Below are positions 6,626 through 13,504 of a stretch of 25,048 nt of DNA, in pieces. How positions within the stretch are numbered: position 1 is the stretch's first letter; the number at the start of each line of letters is the position of its first letter. The DNA lies in the NCBI GenBank assembly GCA_937873245.1, contig CALMVY010000205.1, forward strand, positions 1-25,048, given 5' to 3'. Made by a program: the position numbers and the translations under genes. Below the pieces are notes generated by a model. The model did no database searches and had not been told where the DNA came from. It worked only from the letters and a program-made list of their open reading frames with translations. The DNA is from an uncultured Arthrobacter sp. Its GTDB lineage: Bacteria; Actinomycetota; Actinomycetes; Actinomycetales; Micrococcaceae.

Positions 6626-7531
6626 ATGCGTGCATCGATGAAGACGAAACAAGCGCTTGGCCGACTGGCCGTGATCGCGGCTGCCTTCAGCCTGTGGACG
6701 AGCGCGATCGCTGCTCCGAGTTGGGACGACGCCGCGGGCGATCTGCGCGCCGCGCGCCTCCCCGCCGGCCAAGTCGACACGATCATCGATCAGGCCAAGA
6801 ACCGCGGGGCGCCGCCGGAGGTGGTGCGCGCGTGGGCCGAGCGCATGCGGCAGTCGCAGCAGGCCGGCATCCCCGCCGCACTGATAGGCGAGCGGCTGGT
6901 GCAAGGGCTGGTCAAGGGCGTGCCGGTGGCGCGCATCGACCAGGCACTCGCGACCTTGCAGACGAACCTCACCTGGGCCAAGCAGGTGATCGACCGCCAT
7001 GCCGCCAGGGCGGAGATCCGCCGGCGGCCCGAGGCGGTCGATCAGGCGACGCGCAATCTCGAAGCGGCGCTGCGCGCCGGGTTCGAGCGCGCCCAACTCG
7101 AGCAGATGCTCGGGAACGGCGCGCTCACGCTCGACCAGATCGCCGGACTCGCCGGCGCGACGGGCAACCTGCGCAGTTGGGGCGTCGCGCCGGAACGCGC
7201 CGTGCGCGCGCTCGCGCGCGCGGGCGGTGCCGGCATGACGGCGGCCGAACTCGCGCGCCTAGAGCGTCAGTTCGCCGCTGGTATTGCGGCCGGGCGCGCG
7301 CCGGCGGAGTTGATGATCGAGTTCGAGCGCGGCGTGGAAAAATTCGACAACGCTCGCCCCGCGTTGCAGTCGCCGATGGATCGCGGCGATATGCGCGAAA
7401 ACATGAAACACGAACCGATGCAGGACTTCAAAGGCCCGCCGGCCCAGGACATATCGCCCGGCCCGCAAGATATGTCGGCCCCGCCAGGCGGCGGCATGGG
7501 CGGCTCCGGGTCGGTGCCCGGCGGCTGGTAG
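6626..7531 (+). CDS. Exported helical-repeat protein with Met/Gly/Pro-rich tail, unknown function
   Basis: A 301-residue protein starting 13 bases after the CBM48 membrane protein, with GAGGA at about 6614-6618. A signal peptide (ending SAIAAPSW) precedes an all-helical region (about 30-245). This region contains repeated turns of the form Gly-x-Pro-x-x-x-Ile/Val: GAPPEVV, GIPAALI, GVPVARI, GVAPERA, GRAPAEL. The tail from about 250 is rich in Met, Asp, Gly and Pro (PMDRGDMRENMKHEPMQD, then GGGMGGSGS). It resembles the protein encoded at 3219 in plan and in the KGVPV phrase. It probably belongs to the same sigma-controlled envelope module. No enzyme motif is seen and the family is not recognised. 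Confidence 0.75.
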   Translation: MRASMKTKQALGRLAVIAAAFSLWTSAIAAPSWDDAAGDLRAARLPAGQVDTIIDQAKNRGAPPEVVRAWAERMRQSQQAGIPAALIGERLVQGLVKGVPVARIDQALATLQTNLTWAKQVIDRHAARAEIRRRPEAVDQATRNLEAALRAGFERAQLEQMLGNGALTLDQIAGLAGATGNLRSWGVAPERAVRALARAGGAGMTAAELARLERQFAAGIAAGRAPAELMIEFERGVEKFDNARPALQSPMDRGDMRENMKHEPMQDFKGPPAQDISPGPQDMSAPPGGGMGGSGSVPGGW

Positions 7532-7540
7532 ATCAAAACA

Positions 7541-7564
7541 CGCCGCCGGCCGACGCCGGCGGTG
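7541..7564 (+). terminator. GC-rich hairpin after the helical-repeat gene, possible terminator
   Basis: CGCCGCCGGC at 7541-7550 pairs with GCCGGCGGTG at 7555-7564 (one G-U pair) around a 4-nt loop, nine bases after the stop codon. No T-run follows. It separates the CBM48 module from the pilin genes and may end transcription or protect the 3' end. Confidence 0.45.
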
Positions 7565-7696
7565 CCGCTTCCACAGAGATCCCACCAACGTAGCGTAACC
7601 TCCGCAACCCTCGCCCGTCTCATCGTCTGTGCGGCGCGCATGGGCCGATATCCGGTCCGCGCCGAGAGACAACGACAAGCAACGGGGGGCACTCAC

Positions 7697-8083
7697 ATGC
7701 GGTTACGTTCTCGCGGTTTTACGCTTATTGAACTGGTCATGGTCATCGTCGTGCTTGCCATTCTCGCGGCCACGGCGCTGCCACGTTACGCCAACCTGGC
7801 GCCCGATGCCCACCAAGCCGTGCGCGGCGCGGGCGAAGGCAGTCTCAAGTCGGCGCGCGCCATTTTTATTGCCAAGAACAAGGGCGTGGATCCCACCGTG
7901 GCCGAACTGGCCGCGGCCATGGATCCGAAGGGCACGGCCTTCGCCGACGGCGTCGAGCTGCCGAAGGTGTACAACGACGACGGCATCACGCTGCACCGCT
8001 TTTTGACCTACAAGGACGCGGCCGGCGATTGCGCAACGGCGACGGTGGCGACGACCGACCCCGTTACCTGCGTCAAGCAGTAA
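7697..8083 (+). CDS. MshA-like type IV prepilin, probable major pilin
   Basis: A 128-residue prepilin. A short basic leader MRLRSRG precedes FTLIELVMVIVVLAILAATALPRY, with the conserved cleavage Gly and Glu at mature position 5. PRYANLAPDAHQAV after the hydrophobic helix resembles MSHA-type pilins (PRF-N-L-DAR/H-AV). Two cysteines near the C-terminus (DCATATVATTDPVTC) would form the usual pilin disulfide loop. The start at 7697 is supported by the G-run at 7684-7689; upstream in-frame starts would spoil the leader. It is the first of five prepilin-like genes, and the strong hairpin right after it fits a highly expressed major subunit. A type II secretion GspG-like pseudopilin is the alternative. 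Confidence 0.8.
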   Translation: MRLRSRGFTLIELVMVIVVLAILAATALPRYANLAPDAHQAVRGAGEGSLKSARAIFIAKNKGVDPTVAELAAAMDPKGTAFADGVELPKVYNDDGITLHRFLTYKDAAGDCATATVATTDPVTCVKQ

Positions 8084-8090
8084 CACGGCG

Positions 8091-8128
8091 CGGGATACCG
8101 TGACGCCAAGTGGCGTCGCGGTGTCCCG
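8091..8128 (+). other. 17-bp hairpin between the major pilin gene and downstream prepilin genes
   Basis: CGGGATACCGT (8091-8101) pairs with GCGGTGTCCCG (8118-8128) using two G-U pairs, and GACGCC (8102-8107) pairs with GGCGTC (8112-8117), closing a 4-nt loop. It starts seven bases after the pilin stop. No T-run follows, which favours an mRNA-stabilising or attenuating element over a full terminator. Confidence 0.75.
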
Positions 8129-8140
8129 GGGCAATCGGTC

Positions 8141-8623
8141 ATGGCATCCTTTGGTACATCGCGTCACGCCGGCGTCACGCTGATTGAGCTGACGATCGTG
8201 CTGCTATTGGCCGCGGTGCTCGCGGCTGCGGTGGCACCGCGCTGGTACTCGGCGGGCGAGGCCACCGTGGGTTTTCAGATCGACCGGCTCGCGCGCGACC
8301 TGCGTCACGCGCAAGCACTCGCCCACACTCAGGGCCGGACCCTGCGCGTCAACGTGGAGAGCACGCGCTATTGCGTGACGCTCGCGCCCGCGACCGACTG
8401 CGCCCAGGCGATCCGCGATCCCGCCACCGGTGCGCCCTTCGTTGTGCCACTCGAGCACGATGTGACGCTCTCTGGCACGAGCACCGAACTCGACAGCCTC
8501 GGGCGACCCAAGGACGGGACGCTGCTCGCCGCGGCGCGCGTCTTTCGGCTGACAGCGGGAGAGACTGCCTGGTCAGCGGTGCTGCGGCCGCTCACCGGTT
8601 TCGTCGAGGTCAAGTCCCCGTGA
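8141..8623 (+). CDS. MshC/GspH-like minor prepilin
   Basis: A 160-residue prepilin-like protein. The leader MASFGTSRHAG is followed by VTLIELTIVLLLAAVLAAAVAPRW; the +1 residue is Val rather than the usual Phe, while the Glu at +5 is kept. IDRLARDLRHAQALAHTQGRTLRVNV is the conserved region after the helix in GspH/FimT/MshC proteins. Two cysteines (RYCVTLAPATDCAQAI) may form a disulfide. The ribosome site is weak (CGGGG near 8127). It is followed by three more minor prepilins with overlapping or near-abutting ends, so it would assemble into the priming tip complex of a pilus rather than the shaft. Confidence 0.8.
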   Translation: MASFGTSRHAGVTLIELTIVLLLAAVLAAAVAPRWYSAGEATVGFQIDRLARDLRHAQALAHTQGRTLRVNVESTRYCVTLAPATDCAQAIRDPATGAPFVVPLEHDVTLSGTSTELDSLGRPKDGTLLAAARVFRLTAGETAWSAVLRPLTGFVEVKSP

Positions 8624-9033
8624 GCCCCGGCCGGCGCCGTGTTCGGGGTTTCAGCCTGATCGAGCTCATCGTCGTCATCGTCGTCGTGAGCATCGCCGCC
8701 GTGGTGTTGCTGCAGCTCTTCACCGGCGTGGCCGAATCGCTGGCATCGAACGAGGACATCCAGACGGCGAGCCAGCTCGCGCAGGAGTGCGGCGAGCACG
8801 TCATGGCCGTGCGCCACAACCCGGCCCAGGGATTCGCCGCCGTGACCAACAGCGTCTGTGATGTCCTGCCGGCGCCGCTGCCGGGATTCATGCGCACGGT
8901 CGCGGTCACCGACCTCACCGCCAGTCCGCCATGCACCGTCACCGCCGCCGGTACTTGCAAGCAGGTCGTCGTGTCCATCGCCAAAGCCGGGATCGCGCCG
9001 GCGGCGGTGACGCTGATGGTAATCAACTATTGA
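8620..9033 (+). CDS. MshD-like minor prepilin
   Basis: A 137-residue prepilin with a GTG start overlapping the previous stop by 4 bases (GTGA). The short leader VSPGRRRVRG precedes FSLIELIVVIVVVSIAAVVLLQLF, a textbook class III prepilin site. After the helix come TASQLAQECGEHVMAVRH and four cysteines (ECGE, SVCDV, PPCTV, GTCKQ), enough for two disulfides. MSHA-cluster MshD proteins have this size and placement. The sequence between it and the next gene is only 13 bases. Confidence 0.8.
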   Translation: MSPGRRRVRGFSLIELIVVIVVVSIAAVVLLQLFTGVAESLASNEDIQTASQLAQECGEHVMAVRHNPAQGFAAVTNSVCDVLPAPLPGFMRTVAVTDLTASPPCTVTAAGTCKQVVVSIAKAGIAPAAVTLMVINY

Positions 9034-9046
9034 TACCGGCGCGCCC

Positions 9047-9568
9047 ATGACATTCCCGTCTCCCCGCGGTTTCACTCTGATCGAAATGATCGTCACCCTG
9101 GTGTTGGTCGGAATTCTGGCGGCGGTCGGCCTGCCGATCCTCTCCAACGGTCTGCGCGCCTACACCGCCACCCAGGAAGGCATCGGCACGCTCGGCAAGC
9201 TGCGTTACGCCACCGAGCGCCTGGCGCGCGAAATCCGCGAGGTGCGGCGTGATCCCATAGTGCCGACGGATTACGACATCGCCGTCATGACCGCCGCCAA
9301 GTTCGAGTTCACCAAGTCAGACACCGTCAGGGTCACGCTCGAAGCCGTGCCACCGGCGCTCACGCTGAACTACGCGCCACCCGTCTCCCCGACGCCGGCG
9401 CTGACCGATCAGGTCAAGAGTTTCGCGTTCAAGTACTTCAAAGACGACGGCGTGACCGCGGCAACGTCGAAGAGAGATATCGCCTTCGTCGAGATAAGCC
9501 TCACCCTGACCCAAGACGGGACTGACTTCGCGCAACGTACGCGCGTGGGCCTGAGGAACAAGCGATGA
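9047..9568 (+). CDS. MshO/GspJ-like minor prepilin
   Basis: A 173-residue prepilin. The leader MTFPSPRG is followed by FTLIEMIVTLVLVGILAAVGLPIL. The following region, LGKLRYATERLAREIREVRRDP, is characteristic of MshO and PilW/GspJ-like minor pilins, which carry a long amphipathic helix after the membrane segment. The C-terminal part (VKSFAFKYFKDDG, IAFVEISLTLTQDG) is a pilin-type beta-sheet. No cysteines are present, unlike its neighbours. Its stop overlaps the next start by 4 bases. Confidence 0.78.
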   Translation: MTFPSPRGFTLIEMIVTLVLVGILAAVGLPILSNGLRAYTATQEGIGTLGKLRYATERLAREIREVRRDPIVPTDYDIAVMTAAKFEFTKSDTVRVTLEAVPPALTLNYAPPVSPTPALTDQVKSFAFKYFKDDGVTAATSKRDIAFVEISLTLTQDGTDFAQRTRVGLRNKR

Positions 9569-10485
9569 TGCGTGTGCCTTCCGCGAGGCGATCGGGTGCG
9601 GCGTTCGCTCAACGCGGCGCCGCCACCGCAATGGTGGCGCTGTTCCTGCTGGTTATGGTGGCGTTCGCGCTCCTGATCGCGTTGAACATGGGCGCATCCG
9701 ACATCACCGACTCGGCGGCGCACGACGACGCGGTCGAGGCGCTGTTTCTGGCCGAGAGCGGACTCGAACGCGCCTCCAAACGCTTCGCCGACGGCACGCG
9801 CTGTGTCAACCTCGCCGAGCCGGCGATTGCGTTCGGGCGCGGGACATTCACGATCCAGGCGGCGGAATTCACGGCCAACATCTGCCGCGTCACCGTCCTC
9901 GGCACGGTGCGCGCCGCCAATCGCGTCGTCCGGGGCGATGCCACGACACTGGTGTATGAAACGTTTCCCGACGCCGCGGCCCTTGTCGCTTGGCCCCAAG
10001 TCGTTATCCGGCCGAACGGCAACAGCGGTTTCGACACCGCCAGCGCGACGACCGATAACACCGGCTCGCTCATCATGCAAACCAGGCGTGGCAGGAACAA
10101 TCGATTCGAGGCGTATCGCACGCGCACGCTGCAGAACAACATCGCCGGTCCGCAGACGGTCACACTGAATATCGCTTACAAAAAAAATTACACCGGCCCT
10201 GCGCCGAGAAACCAGGAATTGGCGTTGCAGTTGCTGGATACCGCCGGCACGGTGCATCCGATCGCGGCGTTCAACGATCTGTCCAATGCAAACGTCTGGA
10301 TCAACTCGCCGACGTTTTCGTTCAATGTCCCGGCCGGCGTCGTCATCGATCGGATTCGACTCCACTACAACCTGAGAAACGCGAACAACCCTGCCTCGCA
10401 AGTTTTCATCTGGGCCGACAACGTGCGGCTCACGACCAGCGCGGCGGCGTTTCCGGTCAAGGCCTGGACGGAGATCGTTCAATGA
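9565..10485 (+). CDS. MshP/PilX-like minor pilin with extra C-terminal beta domain
   Basis: A 306-residue protein overlapping mshO by 4 bases; a second ATG at 9568 is also possible. The N-terminal part (QRGAATAMVALFLLVMVAFALLIAL, then ADITDSAAHDDAVEALFLAESGLERA in style) is typical of PilX/MshP proteins, which have a membrane helix but a degenerate prepilin site. Members of this family known to me are usually about 150-200 residues. Here residues about 150-306 form an additional region with strand-like segments (QTVTLNIAYKK, ELALQLLDTAG, WINSPTFSFNVPAG, IDRIRLHYNL, QVFIWADNVRLT), like a jelly-roll or adhesin domain. I infer a role at the pilus tip. No match to a named adhesin family is claimed. 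Confidence 0.7.
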   Translation: MMRVPSARRSGAAFAQRGAATAMVALFLLVMVAFALLIALNMGASDITDSAAHDDAVEALFLAESGLERASKRFADGTRCVNLAEPAIAFGRGTFTIQAAEFTANICRVTVLGTVRAANRVVRGDATTLVYETFPDAAALVAWPQVVIRPNGNSGFDTASATTDNTGSLIMQTRRGRNNRFEAYRTRTLQNNIAGPQTVTLNIAYKKNYTGPAPRNQELALQLLDTAGTVHPIAAFNDLSNANVWINSPTFSFNVPAGVVIDRIRLHYNLRNANNPASQVFIWADNVRLTTSAAAFPVKAWTEIVQ

Positions 10486-10603
10486 GTCGGAGAAACACAG
10501 TACCGTACCGGTGTAACCCGGCGGCGGCCGGTTCGTCTTACAACACGAACACGCCGGCGGCCCGCTTTGGCAATCGGCGTCATAACAAGCGAGAGATTCG
10601 AGC

Positions 10604-11626
10604 ATGAGCGCGGTGGCCTCGGCGGCGGTGAGCCCCATCGTCCTGACGGTAGGTGTTGCGGACCCAGTGCAGCGGATGTTGCAGGCGATGCTGTCGACGT
10701 CGGTCGACTCGGTGTTCTTGCCCGCTATCGCTAATCCGATCCAGGCGGTCGATGCGGTATTGCGCCACTGCCCGAAACTGGTGGTGCTCGACCTACGGCA
10801 CCCGCAGCTCGATGCGGTCGGTTTCACCCGCGTGTTTCGCGGCGCGCGAATCTGCGACGGTATCCCACTGCTGCTGATCGTGCCCCCGGGCCAGCGCACT
10901 ATCGGTTACGAGGCGCTGCGGTTGGGCGCGGATGATTTCATCCTCGCCCCGCCGAAACCCCAGGAATACCAGATGCGCATGCGCCGCCTGCTCGCGCAGA
11001 CCGCGCAACGTGAAGTGCTACACACGCGACTGGACGGCAACGGGGAGCACGCGCGCGAGATCCGCACGCGCGAGAAGGAGACACTGCTGCGCCTGGCCAA
11101 GGCGGGCGAGTATCGCGACGAAAACACCGGCGCGCATCTCATGCGCCTCGCGCACTTGAGTCGCTGCATCGCCGAGCGCCTCGGGCGCCCGGCGGCGGAG
11201 TGCGAGGCCATCGAGCTGGCCGCGCCGCTGCACGACATCGGCAAGATCGGCATCCCCGACGCGCTGCTGCGCAAACCCGATGTGCTGACGCCGGAGGAGC
11301 GTCGGATCATGGAGTCGCACACGGTGATCGGCTACGAGATCCTCAAGGGAAGCCGGTCGATCTATTTGCAGATGGGCGCGCAGATCGCGCTGTCGCACCA
11401 CGAGCGCTACGACGGCGGCGGCTATCCCCATGGCCTGCGCGGCGAAGACATCCCGCTAGCGGCGCGGATCGTGGCGGTCGCCGACGTGTTCGACGCGCTG
11501 GCCTCCGACCGGCCGTACAAGGAATCGTGGCCGGTGGCCAAGACCATCGCCTACCTTAAGGAACACCGAGGCACGCGCTTGGATCCGGATTGCGTAGACG
11601 CGTTCCTGTCCTGGGCGTCCGCGTAA
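10604..11626 (+). CDS. Response-regulator-like HD-GYP cyclic-di-GMP phosphodiesterase
   Basis: A 340-residue two-domain protein. The N-terminal receiver-like domain (about 10-130) has a candidate phospho-acceptor Asp in LVVLDLRHPQL and the conserved Lys in APPKPQE, but only one residue (AD) of the usual N-terminal acidic pair. The HD-GYP domain (about 150-340) has APLHDIGKIGIPDALLRKP, SHTVIGYEIL, SHHERYDGGGYPHGL and RIVAVADVFDAL, with all metal and GYP residues present, so it should hydrolyse cyclic-di-GMP. It follows the prepilin genes after a 118-bp gap. MSHA pili are controlled by cyclic-di-GMP in other bacteria, so the placement may be functional. No sensor kinase is nearby. Confidence 0.88.
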   Translation: MSAVASAAVSPIVLTVGVADPVQRMLQAMLSTSVDSVFLPAIANPIQAVDAVLRHCPKLVVLDLRHPQLDAVGFTRVFRGARICDGIPLLLIVPPGQRTIGYEALRLGADDFILAPPKPQEYQMRMRRLLAQTAQREVLHTRLDGNGEHAREIRTREKETLLRLAKAGEYRDENTGAHLMRLAHLSRCIAERLGRPAAECEAIELAAPLHDIGKIGIPDALLRKPDVLTPEERRIMESHTVIGYEILKGSRSIYLQMGAQIALSHHERYDGGGYPHGLRGEDIPLAARIVAVADVFDALASDRPYKESWPVAKTIAYLKEHRGTRLDPDCVDAFLSWASA

Positions 11627-11725
11627 GTCACTCACCCCCGACCACGCTTGCGCCAGGCGAGGCAACCGAGTTCATCGACCGTGAACACCGGGGCTACCAC
11701 ACTCCAAGCTTAGGGTATCGCCGGT

Positions 11726-11755
11726 TTGACAGCGGTCGCCGTGCGCGCATAGACT
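11726..11755 (+). promoter_or_regulatory. Sigma-70-type promoter of the cobalamin riboswitch operon
   Basis: TTGACA at 11,726-11,731 and TAGACT at 11,750-11,755, with 18 bases between, lie just before the aptamer. The predicted transcript start is near 11,762. The -35 box is perfect and the -10 box matches four of six positions. Confidence 0.7.
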
Positions 11756-11770
11756 CCCTGCCACTCAAGC

Positions 11771-11965
11771 TTCAGGTTCCCCGCAGGCATGCTGCTGCGG
11801 GGTGAAACGGGAAGCCGGTGCGTTCGACGTTCAACGAACTAGGCCGGCGCTGCCCCCGCAACGGTAAACGAGTGAAAGGGTCTGCGACACGCCACTGTGC
11901 TTTAGCACGGGAAGGCGCAGATCCGGGGAAACCCGCTCGTGAGCCCGGAGACCGGCCCGAAGCGA
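11771..11965 (+). promoter_or_regulatory. Cobalamin (adenosylcobalamin) riboswitch aptamer
   Basis: The conserved blocks appear in the family order. GGTGAAACGGGAAGCCGGTG lies at about 11,806-11,825, and GCTGCCCCCGCAACGGTAA at about 11,850. GCCACTGTG follows, then CGGGAAGGC near 11,909-11,917. The B12 box AGCCCGGAGACCGGCC lies at about 11,942-11,957. Binding of B12 is expected to lower expression of the downstream cobB-bluB-btuF-like-cobO genes. The ends are approximate. Confidence 0.93.
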
Positions 11966-11976
11966 TACCACGGTAT

Positions 11977-12086
11977 TGCGGAGGGCGATACCCGGCGCGT
12001 AGGTCTTTCCCGCCCTCGCCCGTTCGTTTTCCTCCGCGTACCGCCAACCCATGCATCGTCGCGCGGGTGTGCGCGGAGGGAAAAAA
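11977..12086 (+). promoter_or_regulatory. Riboswitch expression platform controlling a ribosome binding site
   Basis: CCTCCGCG at 12,031-12,038 can pair either with TGCGGAGG at 11,977-11,984 or with CGCGGAGG at 12,072-12,079, the latter being the Shine-Dalgarno of the GTG at 12,087. GAGGGCG (11,981-11,987) can also pair with CGCCCTC (12,011-12,017), which would free 12,031-12,038 to mask the ribosome site. No T-run follows, so control is likely at translation. Confidence 0.65.
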
Positions 12087-12245
12087 GTGAAAACACGTTG
12101 TTCGCCTCCGACGTCGCCGTCCGCAGCCGGCGGTTTTGATCTCCGCTTTATCGCGCTGCGTGCGCGCCACATTACCGGTCGGGGCTGGGACGACCGCCGG
12201 CGAGTCGTGGGAGAAAAAACATGCGCCGCTGCCCTGCGCTGTTAA
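12087..12245 (+). CDS. Small leader ORF between riboswitch and cobB
   Basis: A 52-codon ORF starting with GTG six bases after GCGGAGGG, the ribosome site governed by the riboswitch. It ends at 12,245, overlapping the first 25 bases of cobB in another frame. The product (starting VKTRCSPPTSPSAAGG, later FDLRFIALRARHITGRGWDD) is basic, has no membrane segment, and matches no family I know. Because the switchable ribosome site precedes this ORF and not cobB, translation of it may be needed to open or couple to the cobB start. It could also be a non-coding spacer in which the platform works on message stability. Confidence 0.4.
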   Translation: MKTRCSPPTSPSAAGGFDLRFIALRARHITGRGWDDRRRVVGEKTCAAALRC

Positions 12246-13504
12246 TTTCCGGCCCCGCGTCGGGTCAAGGCAAGACGACCATTACCGCCGCGCTCGCGCG
12301 CTGGCACCGCAATCGGGGCCGGCGCGTGCGCGTGTTCAAGACCGGGCCGGATTTCCTTGACCCGATGATTTTAGAGCGCGCCTCTGGGAATCCGGTGTAC
12401 CAGCTCGACTTGTGGATGGGGGGCGAGGGGCACTGCCGATACCTATTACATGAAGCGGCGGGCGACGCCGATCTGATTCTGATTGAGGGCGTCATGGGCT
12501 TGTACGACGGCAAGCCATCGAGCGCCGACCTCGCCGTCCGCTTCGGTATCCCAATATTGGCGGTGATCGATGGCAGCGCCATGGCTCAGACCTTCGGCGC
12601 CGTGGCACACGGGCTCGCGACATATCGCAAGGATCTCCCGTTTGCCGGGGTACTCGCCAATCGCGTCGCGGGCGAGCGTCATTACCGGCTGCTCGCAGAG
12701 AGCCTGGCGCCGGGATCGACCTGTTTCGGCTGGCTCGCGCGCGACGCCGACATCACCCTGCCCGACCGCCACCTGGGCCTGGTGCAGGCGGCCGAGATCG
12801 GCGATCTCGACGTACGCATCGAGCGCGCCGCGACGGCGCTCGTCATAGTGGATGACGCGCTGCCCGCGCCGGTTGAATTCTCGCCGGTCACGCCGACGCC
12901 GTTGCCGCGCGTGCTGTCTGGGGTACGCATCGCCTGCGCGCGCGACGCGGCGTTCTCGTTCGTCTATCGCGCCAATCTCGATGTCTTGCGCGCGCTCGGC
13001 GCCGAGCTTCACTTCTTCTCGCCGCTTACCGACAACACCTTACCCGACGCGGACGCGTTGTATCTGCCCGGCGGCTACCCGGAGCTGCACCTCAGTGAGT
13101 TGCAAAACAATCGTGCGATGCGCGAGGCGATCCGCGCGCACCATGTGTGCAGCAAGCCCATCGTCGCCGAGTGCGGCGGCATGCTGTACTTGCTCGAATC
13201 GCTCGCGGATATCGACGGACAGCGGGCGGAGATGACAGGACTGTTGCGCGGCCACGCGACGATGCAGCGACGCCTCACGGCACTGGCGTTGCAACAGGTG
13301 GCGCTGCCGGAGGGCGAGCTACGCGGCCATACGTTTCACCATTCACGATTGGACACCGAGGCGGTGCCGATCGCGCGCGGGCAATGCCCGAATGGCGGCG
13401 CGACCGCCGAAGCGGTATACCGCGTCGGCCGGCTCACGGCTTCCTACGTGCACGCGTACTTCCCGTCGAATCCCGAGGCCGCGGCGCGGTTGTTTCACCC
13501 ATGA
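12221..13504 (+). CDS. cobB: Cobyrinate a,c-diamide synthase (CobB/CbiA)
   Basis: It amidates the a and c side chains of (hydrogeno)cobyrinate using glutamine and ATP, a core step of corrin ring synthesis. The N-terminal half is a dethiobiotin-synthetase-like ATPase with a P-loop at residues 11-19 (GPASGQGKT), then FKTGPDFLDP and LILIEGVMGLYDG. The C-terminal half is a class I glutamine amidotransferase: LYLPGGYPEL, nucleophile Cys318 in VAECGGMLYL, and His411 in YVHAYFPSNP. The length of 427 residues is slightly short but complete. GGGAG just before the ATG at 12,221 supports the start. It is the first large gene after the cobalamin riboswitch and overlaps bluB by 4 bases. CobB (aerobic) and CbiA (anaerobic) cannot be told apart from this alone. 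Confidence 0.93.
   Translation: MRRCPALLISGPASGQGKTTITAALARWHRNRGRRVRVFKTGPDFLDPMILERASGNPVYQLDLWMGGEGHCRYLLHEAAGDADLILIEGVMGLYDGKPSSADLAVRFGIPILAVIDGSAMAQTFGAVAHGLATYRKDLPFAGVLANRVAGERHYRLLAESLAPGSTCFGWLARDADITLPDRHLGLVQAAEIGDLDVRIERAATALVIVDDALPAPVEFSPVTPTPLPRVLSGVRIACARDAAFSFVYRANLDVLRALGAELHFFSPLTDNTLPDADALYLPGGYPELHLSELQNNRAMREAIRAHHVCSKPIVAECGGMLYLLESLADIDGQRAEMTGLLRGHATMQRRLTALALQQVALPEGELRGHTFHHSRLDTEAVPIARGQCPNGGATAEAVYRVGRLTASYVHAYFPSNPEAAARLFHP

Noticed and set aside
9409..10899. Long reverse-strand open frame of nearly 500 codons across the minor pilin genes
   Set aside because: It lies antisense to three convincing + strand genes, has Arg/Gly-rich composition without domains, and arises from the high-GC third positions of the + strand genes.
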